Assembly (NCBI GenBank): GCA_002329365.1
Contig: DCUB01000039.1
Coordinates: forward strand, 1 to 64,000
Length of the DNA: 64,000 nucleotides
Origin: Ruminococcaceae bacterium UBA1425
GTDB lineage: Bacteria > Bacillota > Clostridia > Oscillospirales > Acutalibacteraceae
Direction: 5' to 3'
Position numbers and translations under genes: made by a program. Positions within the stretch are counted from its first letter, which is position 1. Each line of letters opens with the position of its first letter. Below, in pieces: positions 14,212 through 23,324 of the stretch. Under the pieces are notes generated by a model. That model was not told where the DNA came from, made no database searches, and saw only the letters and a program-made list of their open reading frames with translations.

Positions 14212-15675
14212 CTACTCTGCTTCTTCGCTTATTTCGGCAACATAGCATCTTTTTGCCGCGCGCATTTCTGCAAGCTCGGCGTACATCTGATTACGTTTTT
14301 CAAGGTTGAGGTTATAGAACAGCTTCGGTATGACGCCGAGAAGCCCCGTCAGCCCCGGCGCCAGAGTACACATGGAGAACAGATAATATTTTGTAGTTGC
14401 CGACTGTTTGCCGTGACCGGCCGTCAGCGAGTAGCCTATCGACTTTAAGAGCAGGCTGTTAAGCGGACTGATTATCGCGCCAGCAATCTTTTTTACAATG
14501 CCCTTCGCAGCTATTGTGGCGCCCTCGGTACGGTAACCGTTTTTCCATTCGCAATAGTCGAGAACTTCCGTCTGCATCATCTTCGGTACAATTTTATAAA
14601 CCGAAAGCGTTGTTTTGTATACTAAATCCTTCGCGACAAACGCGCCGAACATCGGCCACTTTTTCAGATAATTGCCGTGTCTGCCCTTGCCGCCGATTGT
14701 TCCGAATATATAAACGAGTATGTTCATTACGTCCTTGTTATGCTCGCCGAAAATCCAAAGCGACTTTGTTGAGAATCTTCGCTGAGCCCAGCCTATATAG
14801 GTGTAGCTTATAAAAGAAGAGGGTATTCCCGGTATGGCGACAAGGTCCTTGAGGAACGCCGAGCCGAGCACGTCGACGTAATAATTCGTGACGCCGGTAT
14901 CCACCTTGAAAGCATTCAGGAAGTCGGAAAGCGTCATCAAAAGCATGGGCTTGTTGTTCACAATTGTACGCCAGATGCCCTTTAAGTCGGGCTTTTCGAC
15001 AGCCTGAAGTATGCGTTCCTTTGCTAACGAGGCGTAAACGAACGCAAAGATTCCCGCCTGAACGGCACACATTGTTCCCATAAACATATATGTACCCTTT
15101 AAGGTTATAGCCGATTTTCCGGAGTTTGCTATGTCTATGAGTATTCCCATGAGGAACTCGGGAATGTTTTCCCACAGGCTTGATATGACCTCCGCCATAG
15201 TAAACAGCCGCACCTTGTCGTCGGGGTTCGGCGAGATGCTCGAAATGTAGCCCGTTTCTGCAAAGTTTCTGAACGTCGTCATAAGCTCCGTTATCATTCC
15301 GAGCCCGTACCAGTATATTATCTTTCCCACATCAAACTGGTTCTGGTTGAACAGAAACGGCGTCAGCCAGTAAAGCGTAGTCAATATCGTGCCGGGTACC
15401 GCGAAAACAAGAATATACGGCCGGAATTTGCCCCAGCGGGTAGCCGTTTTGTCTACAAGCACCCCTGCGAAGGTGTCGTCGATTATATCCCATATGTTTG
15501 TTATGATGCTCGCTATAGCGTTTATTCCGAGGTCGATTTTGACGACGTCAAGAAAAAACCTGTTTTTCCACGCGTCGATGCTGAAGCCCTTTGAAGCGTC
15601 AAAGAGGACGTATGACATCGTTTCGCGTGAGCCTACATATCTGCGTCTTTCGGTGTTTACGGCTCCTGCCATCAT
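14212..15675 (-). CDS. GPH-family sugar:cation symporter
   Basis: A 487-residue MFS-type transporter with about 12 hydrophobic helices. The glycoside-pentoside-hexuronide family signature is visible in the first loop (DIIDDTFAGVLVDKTATRWGKFRPYI), where the Asp and the basic RWGKFRP are typical. It would import a glycoside or uronide with Na+ or H+. It lies 13 bases behind the polysaccharide-lyase-like gene and ahead of the sialidase-fold gene, so it is probably the importer for the breakdown products made by that locus. Substrate unknown. Confidence 0.85.
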   Translation of the reverse strand: MMAGAVNTERRRYVGSRETMSYVLFDASKGFSIDAWKNRFFLDVVKIDLGINAIASIITNIWDIIDDTFAGVLVDKTATRWGKFRPYILVFAVPGTILTTLYWLTPFLFNQNQFDVGKIIYWYGLGMITELMTTFRNFAETGYISSISPNPDDKVRLFTMAEVISSLWENIPEFLMGILIDIANSGKSAITLKGTYMFMGTMCAVQAGIFAFVYASLAKERILQAVEKPDLKGIWRTIVNNKPMLLMTLSDFLNAFKVDTGVTNYYVDVLGSAFLKDLVAIPGIPSSFISYTYIGWAQRRFSTKSLWIFGEHNKDVMNILVYIFGTIGGKGRHGNYLKKWPMFGAFVAKDLVYKTTLSVYKIVPKMMQTEVLDYCEWKNGYRTEGATIAAKGIVKKIAGAIISPLNSLLLKSIGYSLTAGHGKQSATTKYYLFSMCTLAPGLTGLLGVIPKLFYNLNLEKRNQMYAELAEMRAAKRCYVAEISEEAE

Positions 15676-15688
15676 TTCACTGCAACTT

Positions 15689-17818
15689 TCAATCGTATTT
15701 TCTTAGGGCGTTTTCAAAATCAAGCGTGACGCCGTGACCGTCAAAGCTGAAATTAAAAACGTCGGCCTCGCGCTCGGCATTTATATAATCGCTTTCAAAG
15801 CGCTTAAACTGAGGCGAAACCACTTTGCCGTCAACGGTGAAGTCGCCGCCGTAGTCAAGCTCATAGGTTATGCCGCCGCTCTTGTAGAGCAGGCGGTGCT
15901 TCCCGTCGAAAACGACGGAGTTTTCCCTGATTCTCGCTTTGAAAGCCTCAAAGCTTTCCTTTGTTTCGTCAGAAAGCTCGTAAATCCAGCTTTGATGATT
16001 GCCCCTTTGCACAAGGTCGAAGTGCTTGTCGGGTGACTTCTCCGGACCTGACGCGAACTGCTCCGCTCCCTTTCCGTTTTCGACGTATTCATAGTGCTTG
16101 TCGGAGGAATGCTTTAAGTCGGCTTCAAGCGCGGAGGCGGACTCCTCGTCAAACTCAAGATAACTAAGGTTGCCCGAGCCTATAAGAGCAATAAATCCGC
16201 CGTCTTTTCTTGCAAAGGCATAACAGCCGTCGACGCAGACCTCGTCGAAAAACGCCTCGGGCAGGAAGGTGTGCGTATATTGGGGCACCCTGTAAAGCTC
16301 AAGGAAGCCGCTTATTTTCGGGATGTCGAAAATCATAAGCTGCACGTTCTTTTCCTGCGCTATGTGCGGCGCTCTGCCGAAACCCGCCCAGTAGCCCGGA
16401 AGCTTTGACGTGCTTTTCTTGTCGCTGTCGTTGGCGGGATGGTTCGTAAATACTATGGAATTTCCGCCGAAGTTTGCGCAGGACAAAAACTGCTGCGCGC
16501 CGTAGCCGCCGGGATGATATTTCTGCACGCTCGCGAGCATATAATACGCGGTGCGGTACCTGTACAGATTTGCCCTCTGGATTGCTATGCCGTTGGGCAT
16601 GGGGTTAAGAGCGGAGCTTACCCATGTCATCGTCTTTTCGTTTCTTATTCCTTTGACGTTAAGAAACTTAAAGAAGTTTAGCATGCTGCTTGAGAACATT
16701 TTGTTTTTCTTCAAATAGGTGTAGGTGTTGTAAATAACCTCGGGATTTGTAAACGCTTCCATTCCGAGCTGGCACATTATCTGGTAGTCCTCATGGCCGA
16801 CAAGGCCCTTTGCCTTAAGCTCGGCGGTGTCAAGCCCCGTTGAGGATTTTATAACGCGCTCCGACTTATCTCTGCCTATTTCAAGTATCGCCTTCGGCAC
16901 CTCGTAATACGGTCTGCCGTTTTCGTCCCTTGCCTCCATAGCCAGAACTATGTTTATGAGCATATGGTGTGTAGAGGTTTTATAGTTGTCGTTTAAGCCC
17001 CAGACATAATCAGTTAGCTTTCGTACCCTGTCGCAGTCGCCGCCGGCAAGGTTGTAGGAATACGCCCTGCCGTTCGGGAGAATGAACACATAATCGTACA
17101 TTCCGCACGCGATATCGTAAAACAGCAGGTCAAGGCTCATCCTGAGACGTTCCTTTGTTTCCTCGCAGCCCTTTGCGAACTGAATAAAATTAAGCGCGGG
17201 AGCGGCGCTGAAAAGGTAGTAGTTGCTTGAGTTGAACTCGGAATATCCGTGATAAAACCTTTGATGTGTCCAGCACTCTATCCTTTTTAAAGCGCGCCGC
17301 ATATGCTCGGCGCCCGTCGCTCCGTCGTTGAAAAACACCCTGTTTTTCCACATCTGCCCCGCGAGGTATTCCGCCGAAGCGTAAAGAAGCTGATGATTTT
17401 CGGACCAGTAGCAGGCCGAATCCTCGCCCGGCTCCGTCATCCAGAATTTCGCGCCGAGGAAGGTCTGCTCCAAAAGCTCCCAGCCGCGCGGCGATATAGC
17501 CTTTATTTTGTCGCCGTACGAGTACGCAAGCCTTATAAGCGACTGCATGCGGAAATCGACGCAGTCGTACCTGCCGTCTATTATCTGCTTTACGGCGGAA
17601 ATGGCGTCCTCTATGTATTCGGCGTCTATTACTATGCCTTTTTCCTCGGCGTAAACGGGGCGCTCAAAGCAAAGAAGCAGCTCGTTTATGTCGCGCCCCT
17701 GTATTTTCGGCGCGTGCTCGGGCATGGGTTTAATTGAAGCGTTTTTGTATATGTCGGCAGCTACATAGCCGACTGCCGCGACGCAGGCGGCGAGAGCAAC
17801 CTTGCTTTTTGTGCGCAT
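15689..17818 (-). CDS. polysaccharide-lyase-like protein (heparinase II/III-type layout)
   Basis: A 709-residue protein. One hydrophobic N-terminal segment (VALAACVAAVGYVAADIY, about 6-23) could be a membrane anchor or signal. Residues about 40-400 are helix-rich with Trp/Tyr-lined stretches (CYWSENHQLLYASAEYLAGQ, HGYSEFNSSNYYLF) like an alpha/alpha toroid. The second half is strand-rich and ends in a beta-sandwich-like region, the arrangement of heparinase and alginate lyase families. ATG 17818 follows GGGGTG. I do not recognise a family with certainty; a lyase or hydrolase acting on acidic or host polysaccharides is the best guess from the neighbours. Confidence 0.5.
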   Translation of the reverse strand: MRTKSKVALAACVAAVGYVAADIYKNASIKPMPEHAPKIQGRDINELLLCFERPVYAEEKGIVIDAEYIEDAISAVKQIIDGRYDCVDFRMQSLIRLAYSYGDKIKAISPRGWELLEQTFLGAKFWMTEPGEDSACYWSENHQLLYASAEYLAGQMWKNRVFFNDGATGAEHMRRALKRIECWTHQRFYHGYSEFNSSNYYLFSAAPALNFIQFAKGCEETKERLRMSLDLLFYDIACGMYDYVFILPNGRAYSYNLAGGDCDRVRKLTDYVWGLNDNYKTSTHHMLINIVLAMEARDENGRPYYEVPKAILEIGRDKSERVIKSSTGLDTAELKAKGLVGHEDYQIMCQLGMEAFTNPEVIYNTYTYLKKNKMFSSSMLNFFKFLNVKGIRNEKTMTWVSSALNPMPNGIAIQRANLYRYRTAYYMLASVQKYHPGGYGAQQFLSCANFGGNSIVFTNHPANDSDKKSTSKLPGYWAGFGRAPHIAQEKNVQLMIFDIPKISGFLELYRVPQYTHTFLPEAFFDEVCVDGCYAFARKDGGFIALIGSGNLSYLEFDEESASALEADLKHSSDKHYEYVENGKGAEQFASGPEKSPDKHFDLVQRGNHQSWIYELSDETKESFEAFKARIRENSVVFDGKHRLLYKSGGITYELDYGGDFTVDGKVVSPQFKRFESDYINAEREADVFNFSFDGHGVTLDFENALRKYD

Positions 17819-17856
17819 ATTCAACACCCCTTATTATTTGGTACGTTAAAATTATA

Positions 17857-19746
17857 TTATTTACGCGTCAAAAAGTCAACGCAGGAACGCATTATGAAGG
17901 AAAGTGCCGACAGGACATAGTACAAAAGACCTGAAACAAAGCTCTTTCCCGTAATGCTGAGTATATAACGGGAGCCGAAAAAAGGTCTTGTCGGAGCGTC
18001 CCCGCCCGCCCCTGTGAGCATGACAAGGCTTTCAATGTCGTCACCCGCCGACGTAAAGCTTTGCGTTCTTGACGCGCCTATTGTTACCTTATCCTTGCAG
18101 ACGGCATATACAATTTTAATGTTTCCGCTGCGTGTATTTTTTGGGATAAAGCCGCTGACGTCTATGTCAACCGACGCTCCGGGAGCTATTACAGCCGACT
18201 GGTCAACTCCGAAAAACAGCCCGAGCGAAAGCCCGTTTATGCTTCGGATGGTTATGCTGTGTTCGTTTGAAAGGTTTTTTACCGTAAAAACGGTGTCATA
18301 TTTTGTAAGATATCCGCTTTTTGAAAGCGCGAAGCACCCGTACACCCCGTCGACGGGGTTCTGAGAGCACATAAACTGCGGATACGAAGGATTACTGTTG
18401 ACATCTTCCGTTTCGTTTGCTAAAAGCTGCCTTAAGATAAGGGCTGTAACATTGTCGTCGCACGAGCCCTGACCGTGAAGCATACCTTCGACAAACCATG
18501 TGTTATCGGGCAGGAAACAGCCCGACGCGTCGATATCCATTGACGGTGAAATGCGGTAATTGCCGCTTGCCTCCGGAACACCCGTGTTTTTCAACCTTTT
18601 GCCTATTTCGGAGCATATCGCCCCCGTCGCGTTGCGGACGTCTATAACTCCGTCTGAATTCCTGTTCGTACCCGTAATAATCCGGCTGCCGCTGCCTGCT
18701 ACGATTGAAATATTAACGCCGTAGTCCTCGCGCGCCCGCTTGTATACCTCGGCGAGCCGTGACGAGCATTCGCTGTGAAAGCTGTCGCTTTTGCTCCTGA
18801 GCAGGTCATATTTGGCGTCGGACAGGTATTTGTTTCTGAGCGCTGTATATTCGTCCGCCGGCACCAAATCCCAGACGCTGCCGAAGTTTACGAATATGTC
18901 AAACAGGTATTCGTTAATTATGCGCGTCAGCGTCCTGTCGATAAATCCGAGGTCTATTATTTTAAGTATCCACTCGTAAACCGCTTCGCTTTCGCTCCTG
19001 TGCATTACGGCAAGGAACCGTATAAGCTGAGGATAAGTCACGTCCATGCCTTTTCCGTCAAGAAGCTGTGAAACAAGCGACGTACCGCCCGAGGCGGGAG
19101 ACTCGAACACGATATTACCGATGTTGTTGCCGCCGTAATACGCGAGGTAAGCCGATATAACCTGCGCGCCGAAGCTTATTCCCATTAGGTTTACCTTGCT
19201 TTTGCCCGTCGCCGTCATAACGTCCTTTATGTAAGCATCGAGAACCGAGGCACAGTCCTTCTGACCCTGCCGCCAGTCCAGAGTACACCAGAACAGATTT
19301 CTGCTTCCGACTTTGTCGGCAATAGCCTTCATATAGCGGTATTCGGGAGTGGACTTCAAAACCGAAAAGCGTGTAGCCTCAATTCCCTCGGGCGACTTTG
19401 TAACGTTTTTTACGGAGCTTCCGTCGGGATTCAGCGCGATATCCTCAAACAGCTCCCTTATAACAGGTCCCGCCGTCCTTACGAACAGGTCGCACGCGCT
19501 CTCGCCTGATGCCTCGCGGAGCTGAGTGAACGCGCTTTCAATCAGTTCTTCCTTTCGCTCGTCAACCTCTATGGGCCATACCCGGCGTTCTTCCGCTGTT
19601 CCGGCGTTCTCAAAAAGGTCGGTAGAGCTGTAGCCCGACAAAAACACAACGGGATAACCGTTGAGGCTTTCGCCGTGTGCCGCAATTGATACCGATGCTG
19701 CAATTACCGTTGCGGCGACTATTGATGACAACAGCTTTTTTATCAT
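17857..19746 (-). CDS. secreted alpha/beta-hydrolase (lipase/acyltransferase-like)
   Basis: A 629-residue exported protein: a signal peptide at 1-26 (IKKLLSSIVAATVIAASVSIAAHG), then an alpha/beta-hydrolase domain at about 30-450 with the nucleophile elbow GISFGAQV and an early PVVFLSGYSSTDLF strand. The pattern is close to lecithin:cholesterol acyltransferase/lipase-type hydrolases. A strand-rich domain follows, and the protein closes with a hydrophobic segment and RK (LLYYVLSALSFIMRSCVDFLTRK), so it is probably membrane-anchored. It lies 8 bases behind the GDPD gene; the two may act on host or bacterial lipids together. The exact substrate is not predictable. Confidence 0.65.
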   Translation of the reverse strand: MIKKLLSSIVAATVIAASVSIAAHGESLNGYPVVFLSGYSSTDLFENAGTAEERRVWPIEVDERKEELIESAFTQLREASGESACDLFVRTAGPVIRELFEDIALNPDGSSVKNVTKSPEGIEATRFSVLKSTPEYRYMKAIADKVGSRNLFWCTLDWRQGQKDCASVLDAYIKDVMTATGKSKVNLMGISFGAQVISAYLAYYGGNNIGNIVFESPASGGTSLVSQLLDGKGMDVTYPQLIRFLAVMHRSESEAVYEWILKIIDLGFIDRTLTRIINEYLFDIFVNFGSVWDLVPADEYTALRNKYLSDAKYDLLRSKSDSFHSECSSRLAEVYKRAREDYGVNISIVAGSGSRIITGTNRNSDGVIDVRNATGAICSEIGKRLKNTGVPEASGNYRISPSMDIDASGCFLPDNTWFVEGMLHGQGSCDDNVTALILRQLLANETEDVNSNPSYPQFMCSQNPVDGVYGCFALSKSGYLTKYDTVFTVKNLSNEHSITIRSINGLSLGLFFGVDQSAVIAPGASVDIDVSGFIPKNTRSGNIKIVYAVCKDKVTIGASRTQSFTSAGDDIESLVMLTGAGGDAPTRPFFGSRYILSITGKSFVSGLLYYVLSALSFIMRSCVDFLTRK

Positions 19747-19754
19747 GCCACACC

Positions 19755-20741
19755 TCAGCTCCCGTGAACGTAATTGTAAACATTTTGCGGATTGTCGCAC
19801 ATAAGCAGATCGGCGCCCGCGTCCCTCAGCGCCTCGGCGTCGGTTTTGCTGTCAACCGTCCAGTAGTGCATGGCTATGCCGTATTTGTGCGCGTAATCTA
19901 TAAATCCGCTTTTGCCGAGGTTTGCTACAAGCTGCTTTCCGTCGTCCTCGTAATACGGAAGCGACATTGCAATATACCCGAAGTCCTTATTGCTTAAATC
20001 CTCTTTTAAATAATAGCTCCTGTAAAGGTCGAGTATTTCAAACATTCCCGCGTAGCGGTGCATTTTTCCACCGTAGTGACGGTCAAAATATAATATGACA
20101 TCAGGCCAGAAGCTGCCGATTATCACGTTTTCCGAAAGGTCGTTTTCTTCAACAATCCTGTAAACCTCCTTGAGCATCTTGGGTGCCCACGGGTGAGGAT
20201 ATTTGATTTCTATCGAGTATATAAAGTCGTAAAGCCTGCCTTCGCTCTCAAGGTAAGAAAACATATCCTCGAGCCTTAAAATCCGCAGGTCGTCGGGGAT
20301 ATCGTCGCCGCGAAGCCCGCGGTACGGGTACTCGCCGTTACGTTTGAAGTTTTCGCCGAGGTTTAAAGCCCGCAGCTCCTCGTAATCCTTTGAAAAAACC
20401 GTAACCTTTTCCTTTGAGAAATACTCGGCGGAATCACTGTCATCGTCGAGATAAATGTCATGGAAAAGCACAAGCTCGTTGTCGCGTGTAAGCTGAACGT
20501 CTATCTCAATCATATCAAGCTTATAGCCGTCCGCCTTAACGCATTCCTTAACCGCCGCGAGAGTATTCTCGGGAGCTATGCCTTTGCCCGAGCGGTGGGC
20601 GGCGATTTTCGTCTGCTTGTATTCGGACAGGAACACGTTATCAGCCTGTGTAAAAACAGTGGCTTTTCCGAGTTCCTGCCGCTGAAGCGGAGTTAATAAG
20701 GCAATTGTGGAAAATAAGAGACATACAAGCTTTTTAACCAT
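19755..20741 (-). CDS. glycerophosphodiester phosphodiesterase
   Basis: A 328-residue exported GDPD. Residues 1-18 are a hydrophobic signal segment. The GDPD TIM-barrel starts at about 46 (IAAHRSGKGIAPENTLAAV) with the catalytic His-Arg of the family, followed by EIDVQLTRDNELVLFHD, which gives the metal-binding Glu/Asp and the second catalytic His. The end (YWTVDSKTDAEALRDAGADLLMCDNPQ) is also typical. It cleaves glycerophosphodiesters to glycerol-3-phosphate and an alcohol, likely at the cell surface. Its neighbour is a lipase-like hydrolase, consistent with phospholipid or teichoic acid breakdown. Confidence 0.88.
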   Translation of the reverse strand: MVKKLVCLLFSTIALLTPLQRQELGKATVFTQADNVFLSEYKQTKIAAHRSGKGIAPENTLAAVKECVKADGYKLDMIEIDVQLTRDNELVLFHDIYLDDDSDSAEYFSKEKVTVFSKDYEELRALNLGENFKRNGEYPYRGLRGDDIPDDLRILRLEDMFSYLESEGRLYDFIYSIEIKYPHPWAPKMLKEVYRIVEENDLSENVIIGSFWPDVILYFDRHYGGKMHRYAGMFEILDLYRSYYLKEDLSNKDFGYIAMSLPYYEDDGKQLVANLGKSGFIDYAHKYGIAMHYWTVDSKTDAEALRDAGADLLMCDNPQNVYNYVHGS

Positions 20742-20761
20742 TCTTTATTATTCCCTTTCTT

Positions 20762-20923
20762 TATACTAATTCCAATTAAACCCTTGCGATTACTTCTTGG
20801 TCTTTTTTGCGTTCTGCTTCGTTTTCCTCCTCGCCATACGTCAGTATGGCTTCGTCGTCAGCCTTGCATAACACAAAAAATCCTCAAAAATCATATCGCT
20901 ATGATTAAATGGAATCAGTATTA
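20762..20923. mobile_element. MITE-like element with terminal inverted repeats
   Basis: TATACTAATTCCAATTAAA at 20762-20780 and TTAAATGGAATCAGTATTA at 20905-20923 are near-perfect inverted repeats (ATACTxATTCCAxTTAA) around about 125 bases without a gene. The right arm overlaps the stop codon of the GH16 gene. No transposase is inside. Confidence 0.45.
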
Positions 20924-21781
20924 GTCGGCGATATATTTGTTAAACTGCCATACCCTTACATAGTCGACGATATAGTCAACCGGCAGAACGCCGTCGCCGT
21001 TGTTTGTTATCTTACCCGACCAGCCGGGGGTGGGTACGGACTCTGCTTCGTCGACCTCGACAGACAGCCTTAAATACTCCTTGACATTTGATACGCCGCC
21101 GAAATTCGAACGTCCCGTTTCATGCCCGTCAATATAGAAGATATATTCGTCCGGCGTCCACATAAGCCCGTATGTGTGATATTCCTTATAAGGGTCGCCG
21201 CTGACGTTAAAAATTCCTACGTTTTTATATTTCGTTTTAAGCTCGTAGCCGTTGTAGTGCAGGTTGCAGGTTATCTTGTTTCGGAAAAGAGGACCTAAAT
21301 TGTAGAACGGCGACTCGAACACGTCGATTTCGGTGCCTGTTTCGCCCGTTCCCGTAACTGTTGCGGCGTTCGCGCAGTGAAGCCAGAACGCCGCCCAAAG
21401 ACCTTTCGCGGGCGGCAGGATGGCGCGGCACTCAAAATAGCCGTAACGCTGCTCAAATACGCCCATTGTGTCTATGCCCATGGAGTAATAGCCCGCCCCC
21501 CGACTGCCGTTTTCCTTGTATTCGGTGCGTATGTAAAGATTGCCGTCCCTTACAGACACCTGCTCCATTCCCCAGTAGCCGCCCTTTCTCGGCTTTCCGG
21601 GATAGTTGCGCCAGACGGAAAAGTCAAGCGACCCGCCGTCAAATTCCTCCGACAGTGTCTGCGTCATGCCCGTCAGGTCAAGCTCGGTGCCTGTGCCCTT
21701 GCAGGGTATCTGCACTATTAAAAGAAAAACACTTGCTACCAGAATAATTATGTTTTGCAGTTTTCCGAGAAACAGGTCCAT
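20921..21781 (-). CDS. GH16-family endo-beta-glucanase-like protein
   Basis: A 286-residue protein with an N-terminal signal-like segment (IIILVASVFLLIVQIPC, about 11-27), perhaps a lipoprotein (IPCKG). The GH16 catalytic signature GTEIDVFES (about 148-156, E-x-D-x-x-E) contains nucleophile and acid/base. W-rich strands (LWAAFWLHCAN, EYHTYGLMWTPDEYIFYIDGHETGR) are standard for laminarinase/lichenase-like enzymes. It would cut beta-1,3 or beta-1,3/1,4 glucans outside the cell. It lies behind the aldolase, separated by a dispersed repeat. The stop codon overlaps the right end of a MITE-like inverted repeat. Confidence 0.88.
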   Translation of the reverse strand: MDLFLGKLQNIIILVASVFLLIVQIPCKGTGTELDLTGMTQTLSEEFDGGSLDFSVWRNYPGKPRKGGYWGMEQVSVRDGNLYIRTEYKENGSRGAGYYSMGIDTMGVFEQRYGYFECRAILPPAKGLWAAFWLHCANAATVTGTGETGTEIDVFESPFYNLGPLFRNKITCNLHYNGYELKTKYKNVGIFNVSGDPYKEYHTYGLMWTPDEYIFYIDGHETGRSNFGGVSNVKEYLRLSVEVDEAESVPTPGWSGKITNNGDGVLPVDYIVDYVRVWQFNKYIAD

Positions 21782-21810
21782 TTATCAACACAACCTTTAA
21801 GACAAACAAA

Positions 21811-21886
21811 GATTCTTCGCTGCGCTCAGAATGACAGGTTTTCTCCCCTGATGTCATCCTGAGGCGCAGCGCGACGAAGGATCTTT
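21811..21886. repeat. dispersed hairpin repeat (TCATCCTGAGGCGCAGCG type), copy 1
   Basis: GATTCTTCGCTGCGCTCAGAATGACA at 21811-21836 and the inverted TGTCATCCTGAGGCGCAGCG... at 21852-21886 form a long imperfect hairpin. Related copies lie at 31078-31156 and 50437-50576. Confidence 0.7.
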
Positions 21887-21921
21887 CACAAACACGCTGT
21901 AAATATGCGGGTTTATATTTT

Positions 21922-22758
21922 TCAGCAGCGGCTGACCGAGCCGAACAGCCGGAGCTTTTTTATTATGGAAGCTTTTATAGACCTTACCTTTTCGTTCCGG
22001 ACCGTCAGATAGTCTTTGCCCTCATCAAGAGCCTGCCGCATGCCCCGTTCGCCCGCAAGGCAAAGGTCGGTGAAAATGTTCATCTTTGCAATGCCGCCGG
22101 CTATGGCATTTCTAAAATCGTCGTCGGAAAGCCCTGAGCCGCCGTGGAGAACAAGCGGCGTGTCAAGAGCCGTGCGTATCTCACGAAGGCGCGTAAGGTC
22201 AAGCTTCGGTTTTTTCTTGTAAGCCCCGTGGGCTGTGCCGATAGAAACGGCAAGCGCGTCCACTCCCGTATCGTCTACGTATTTTACGGCTTCCTCTTTA
22301 GTAGTATAGAGGTTTTCTTCTTCCTCGTCGTTTTTTGAAGCCTCGCCGACGTGGCCTATTTCTCCCTCGACCGTCGCGCCGAACGCGTGGGCAATCCGCA
22401 CAATCTCCCGCGTCTTAGAAACATTGTCCTCGTAGTCACCTGTGGAGCCGTCGAACATTATGCTCGTAAAGCCCAGCTTCAGAGCCTCCATGCAGCGTTC
22501 AAACGTAAGCCCGTGGTCGTAATGTACAACTACGGGCACAGACGCCCTCTTTGCGGCGGCAACAACGGACGGGGCTATAAGCGAAAGCTCGCCGTAGGGC
22601 AAAAGCACCTCGGCGGTGCCGAAAATTATAGGCGAGCGCGTCTCCTCGGCAGCCTCCACCGCCGCCTGCAGCATGTCGGTATCGGTCGTGTTGAAAAGAC
22701 CGACCGCGTAGTGATTTTTCTGCGCGTCAAAAAGCACGTCGTTCAGGTTTGCCAGCAT
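21922..22758 (-). CDS. class II fructose-bisphosphate aldolase-like protein
   Basis: A 278-residue member of the class II (zinc) ketose-bisphosphate aldolase family. Metal-binding motifs are in order: HYDHG (two His), VEGEIGH (Glu), VSIGTAHG (His) and VLHGGSG (His). The start ATG 22758 follows AGGAAG. Members cleave fructose-, tagatose- or sulfo-sugar phosphates into C3 units; the exact sugar is open. It lies 17 bases behind a lyxose/mannose isomerase and in one unit with a PfkB kinase, so isomerase, kinase and aldolase would make a full route from a free sugar to triose phosphates. Confidence 0.85.
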   Translation of the reverse strand: MLANLNDVLFDAQKNHYAVGLFNTTDTDMLQAAVEAAEETRSPIIFGTAEVLLPYGELSLIAPSVVAAAKRASVPVVVHYDHGLTFERCMEALKLGFTSIMFDGSTGDYEDNVSKTREIVRIAHAFGATVEGEIGHVGEASKNDEEEENLYTTKEEAVKYVDDTGVDALAVSIGTAHGAYKKKPKLDLTRLREIRTALDTPLVLHGGSGLSDDDFRNAIAGGIAKMNIFTDLCLAGERGMRQALDEGKDYLTVRNEKVRSIKASIIKKLRLFGSVSRC

Positions 22759-22775
22759 ATCTTTCTTCCTCCGTA

Positions 22776-23324
22776 TCAATCCTCGATTTCGGTTATTCTT
22801 TTAATGTCGCCGTCCGTAAATATGTCAAGCTCGTCGCGGCTCGTCGTCGAAAACTCCGAAATAACGGCGCCGTCACTGCCCGCCATAAACCAGTGCTTCG
22901 TGTCGGGCATAATCGTGTACTGTTCGCCGGCTTCGAGCCTGATTTCATGGAACACCGTGTAGCAGCCCTTATCCTCCCTTGACGGATGGCAGACGCGCCC
23001 CTTTGTCTCCTCGCCCTCGACGTAGAGATATACTGTTCCGTAACGGCAGCGGAAGGTTTCCTGCTTGCCGCGGTATCCGATTCCGGGCATAGGCGCGTGA
23101 CGGTGCTCGGGGCATGTCTGACCGGGGAAAAGCACCATTTCCTTCGCGCAGTAATAATCCGTGTTTATGTAAACGACAAGCTGAAGGCCGGTGTTGTAAA
23201 GGTCGTTAAGGCCGAAATCGGCAACCTCTATGTTTTCAAGCTCCCCGGCGGTCATCACGATTCCCGCTTTTTTGAAATACTCGGAAGCCTTTGCCCGCGC
23301 TTCCTCAATAAGACTCCGTTTCAT
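22776..23324 (-). CDS. D-lyxose/D-mannose isomerase-like cupin
   Basis: A 182-residue cupin close to the D-lyxose ketol-isomerase family (YdaE-like). The metal site motif ...CPEHRHAPMPGIGYRGKQETFRC holds the two His and a Glu, and HW near residue 147 (MPDTKHWF) adds the last His. This family interconverts D-lyxose and D-xylulose and also D-mannose and D-fructose in a Mn2+-dependent way. It overlaps the PfkB kinase by 4 bases, so coupled translation is likely. Next to a GH38 mannosidase, mannose is a reasonable substrate, but this is inferred. Confidence 0.82.
   Translation of the reverse strand: MKRSLIEEARAKASEYFKKAGIVMTAGELENIEVADFGLNDLYNTGLQLVVYINTDYYCAKEMVLFPGQTCPEHRHAPMPGIGYRGKQETFRCRYGTVYLYVEGEETKGRVCHPSREDKGCYTVFHEIRLEAGEQYTIMPDTKHWFMAGSDGAVISEFSTTSRDELDIFTDGDIKRITEIED

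Noticed and set aside
20742..20760. Terminator after the GH16 gene
   Set aside because: The inverted repeats there are too far apart and lack a T run; a MITE-like element explains them better.
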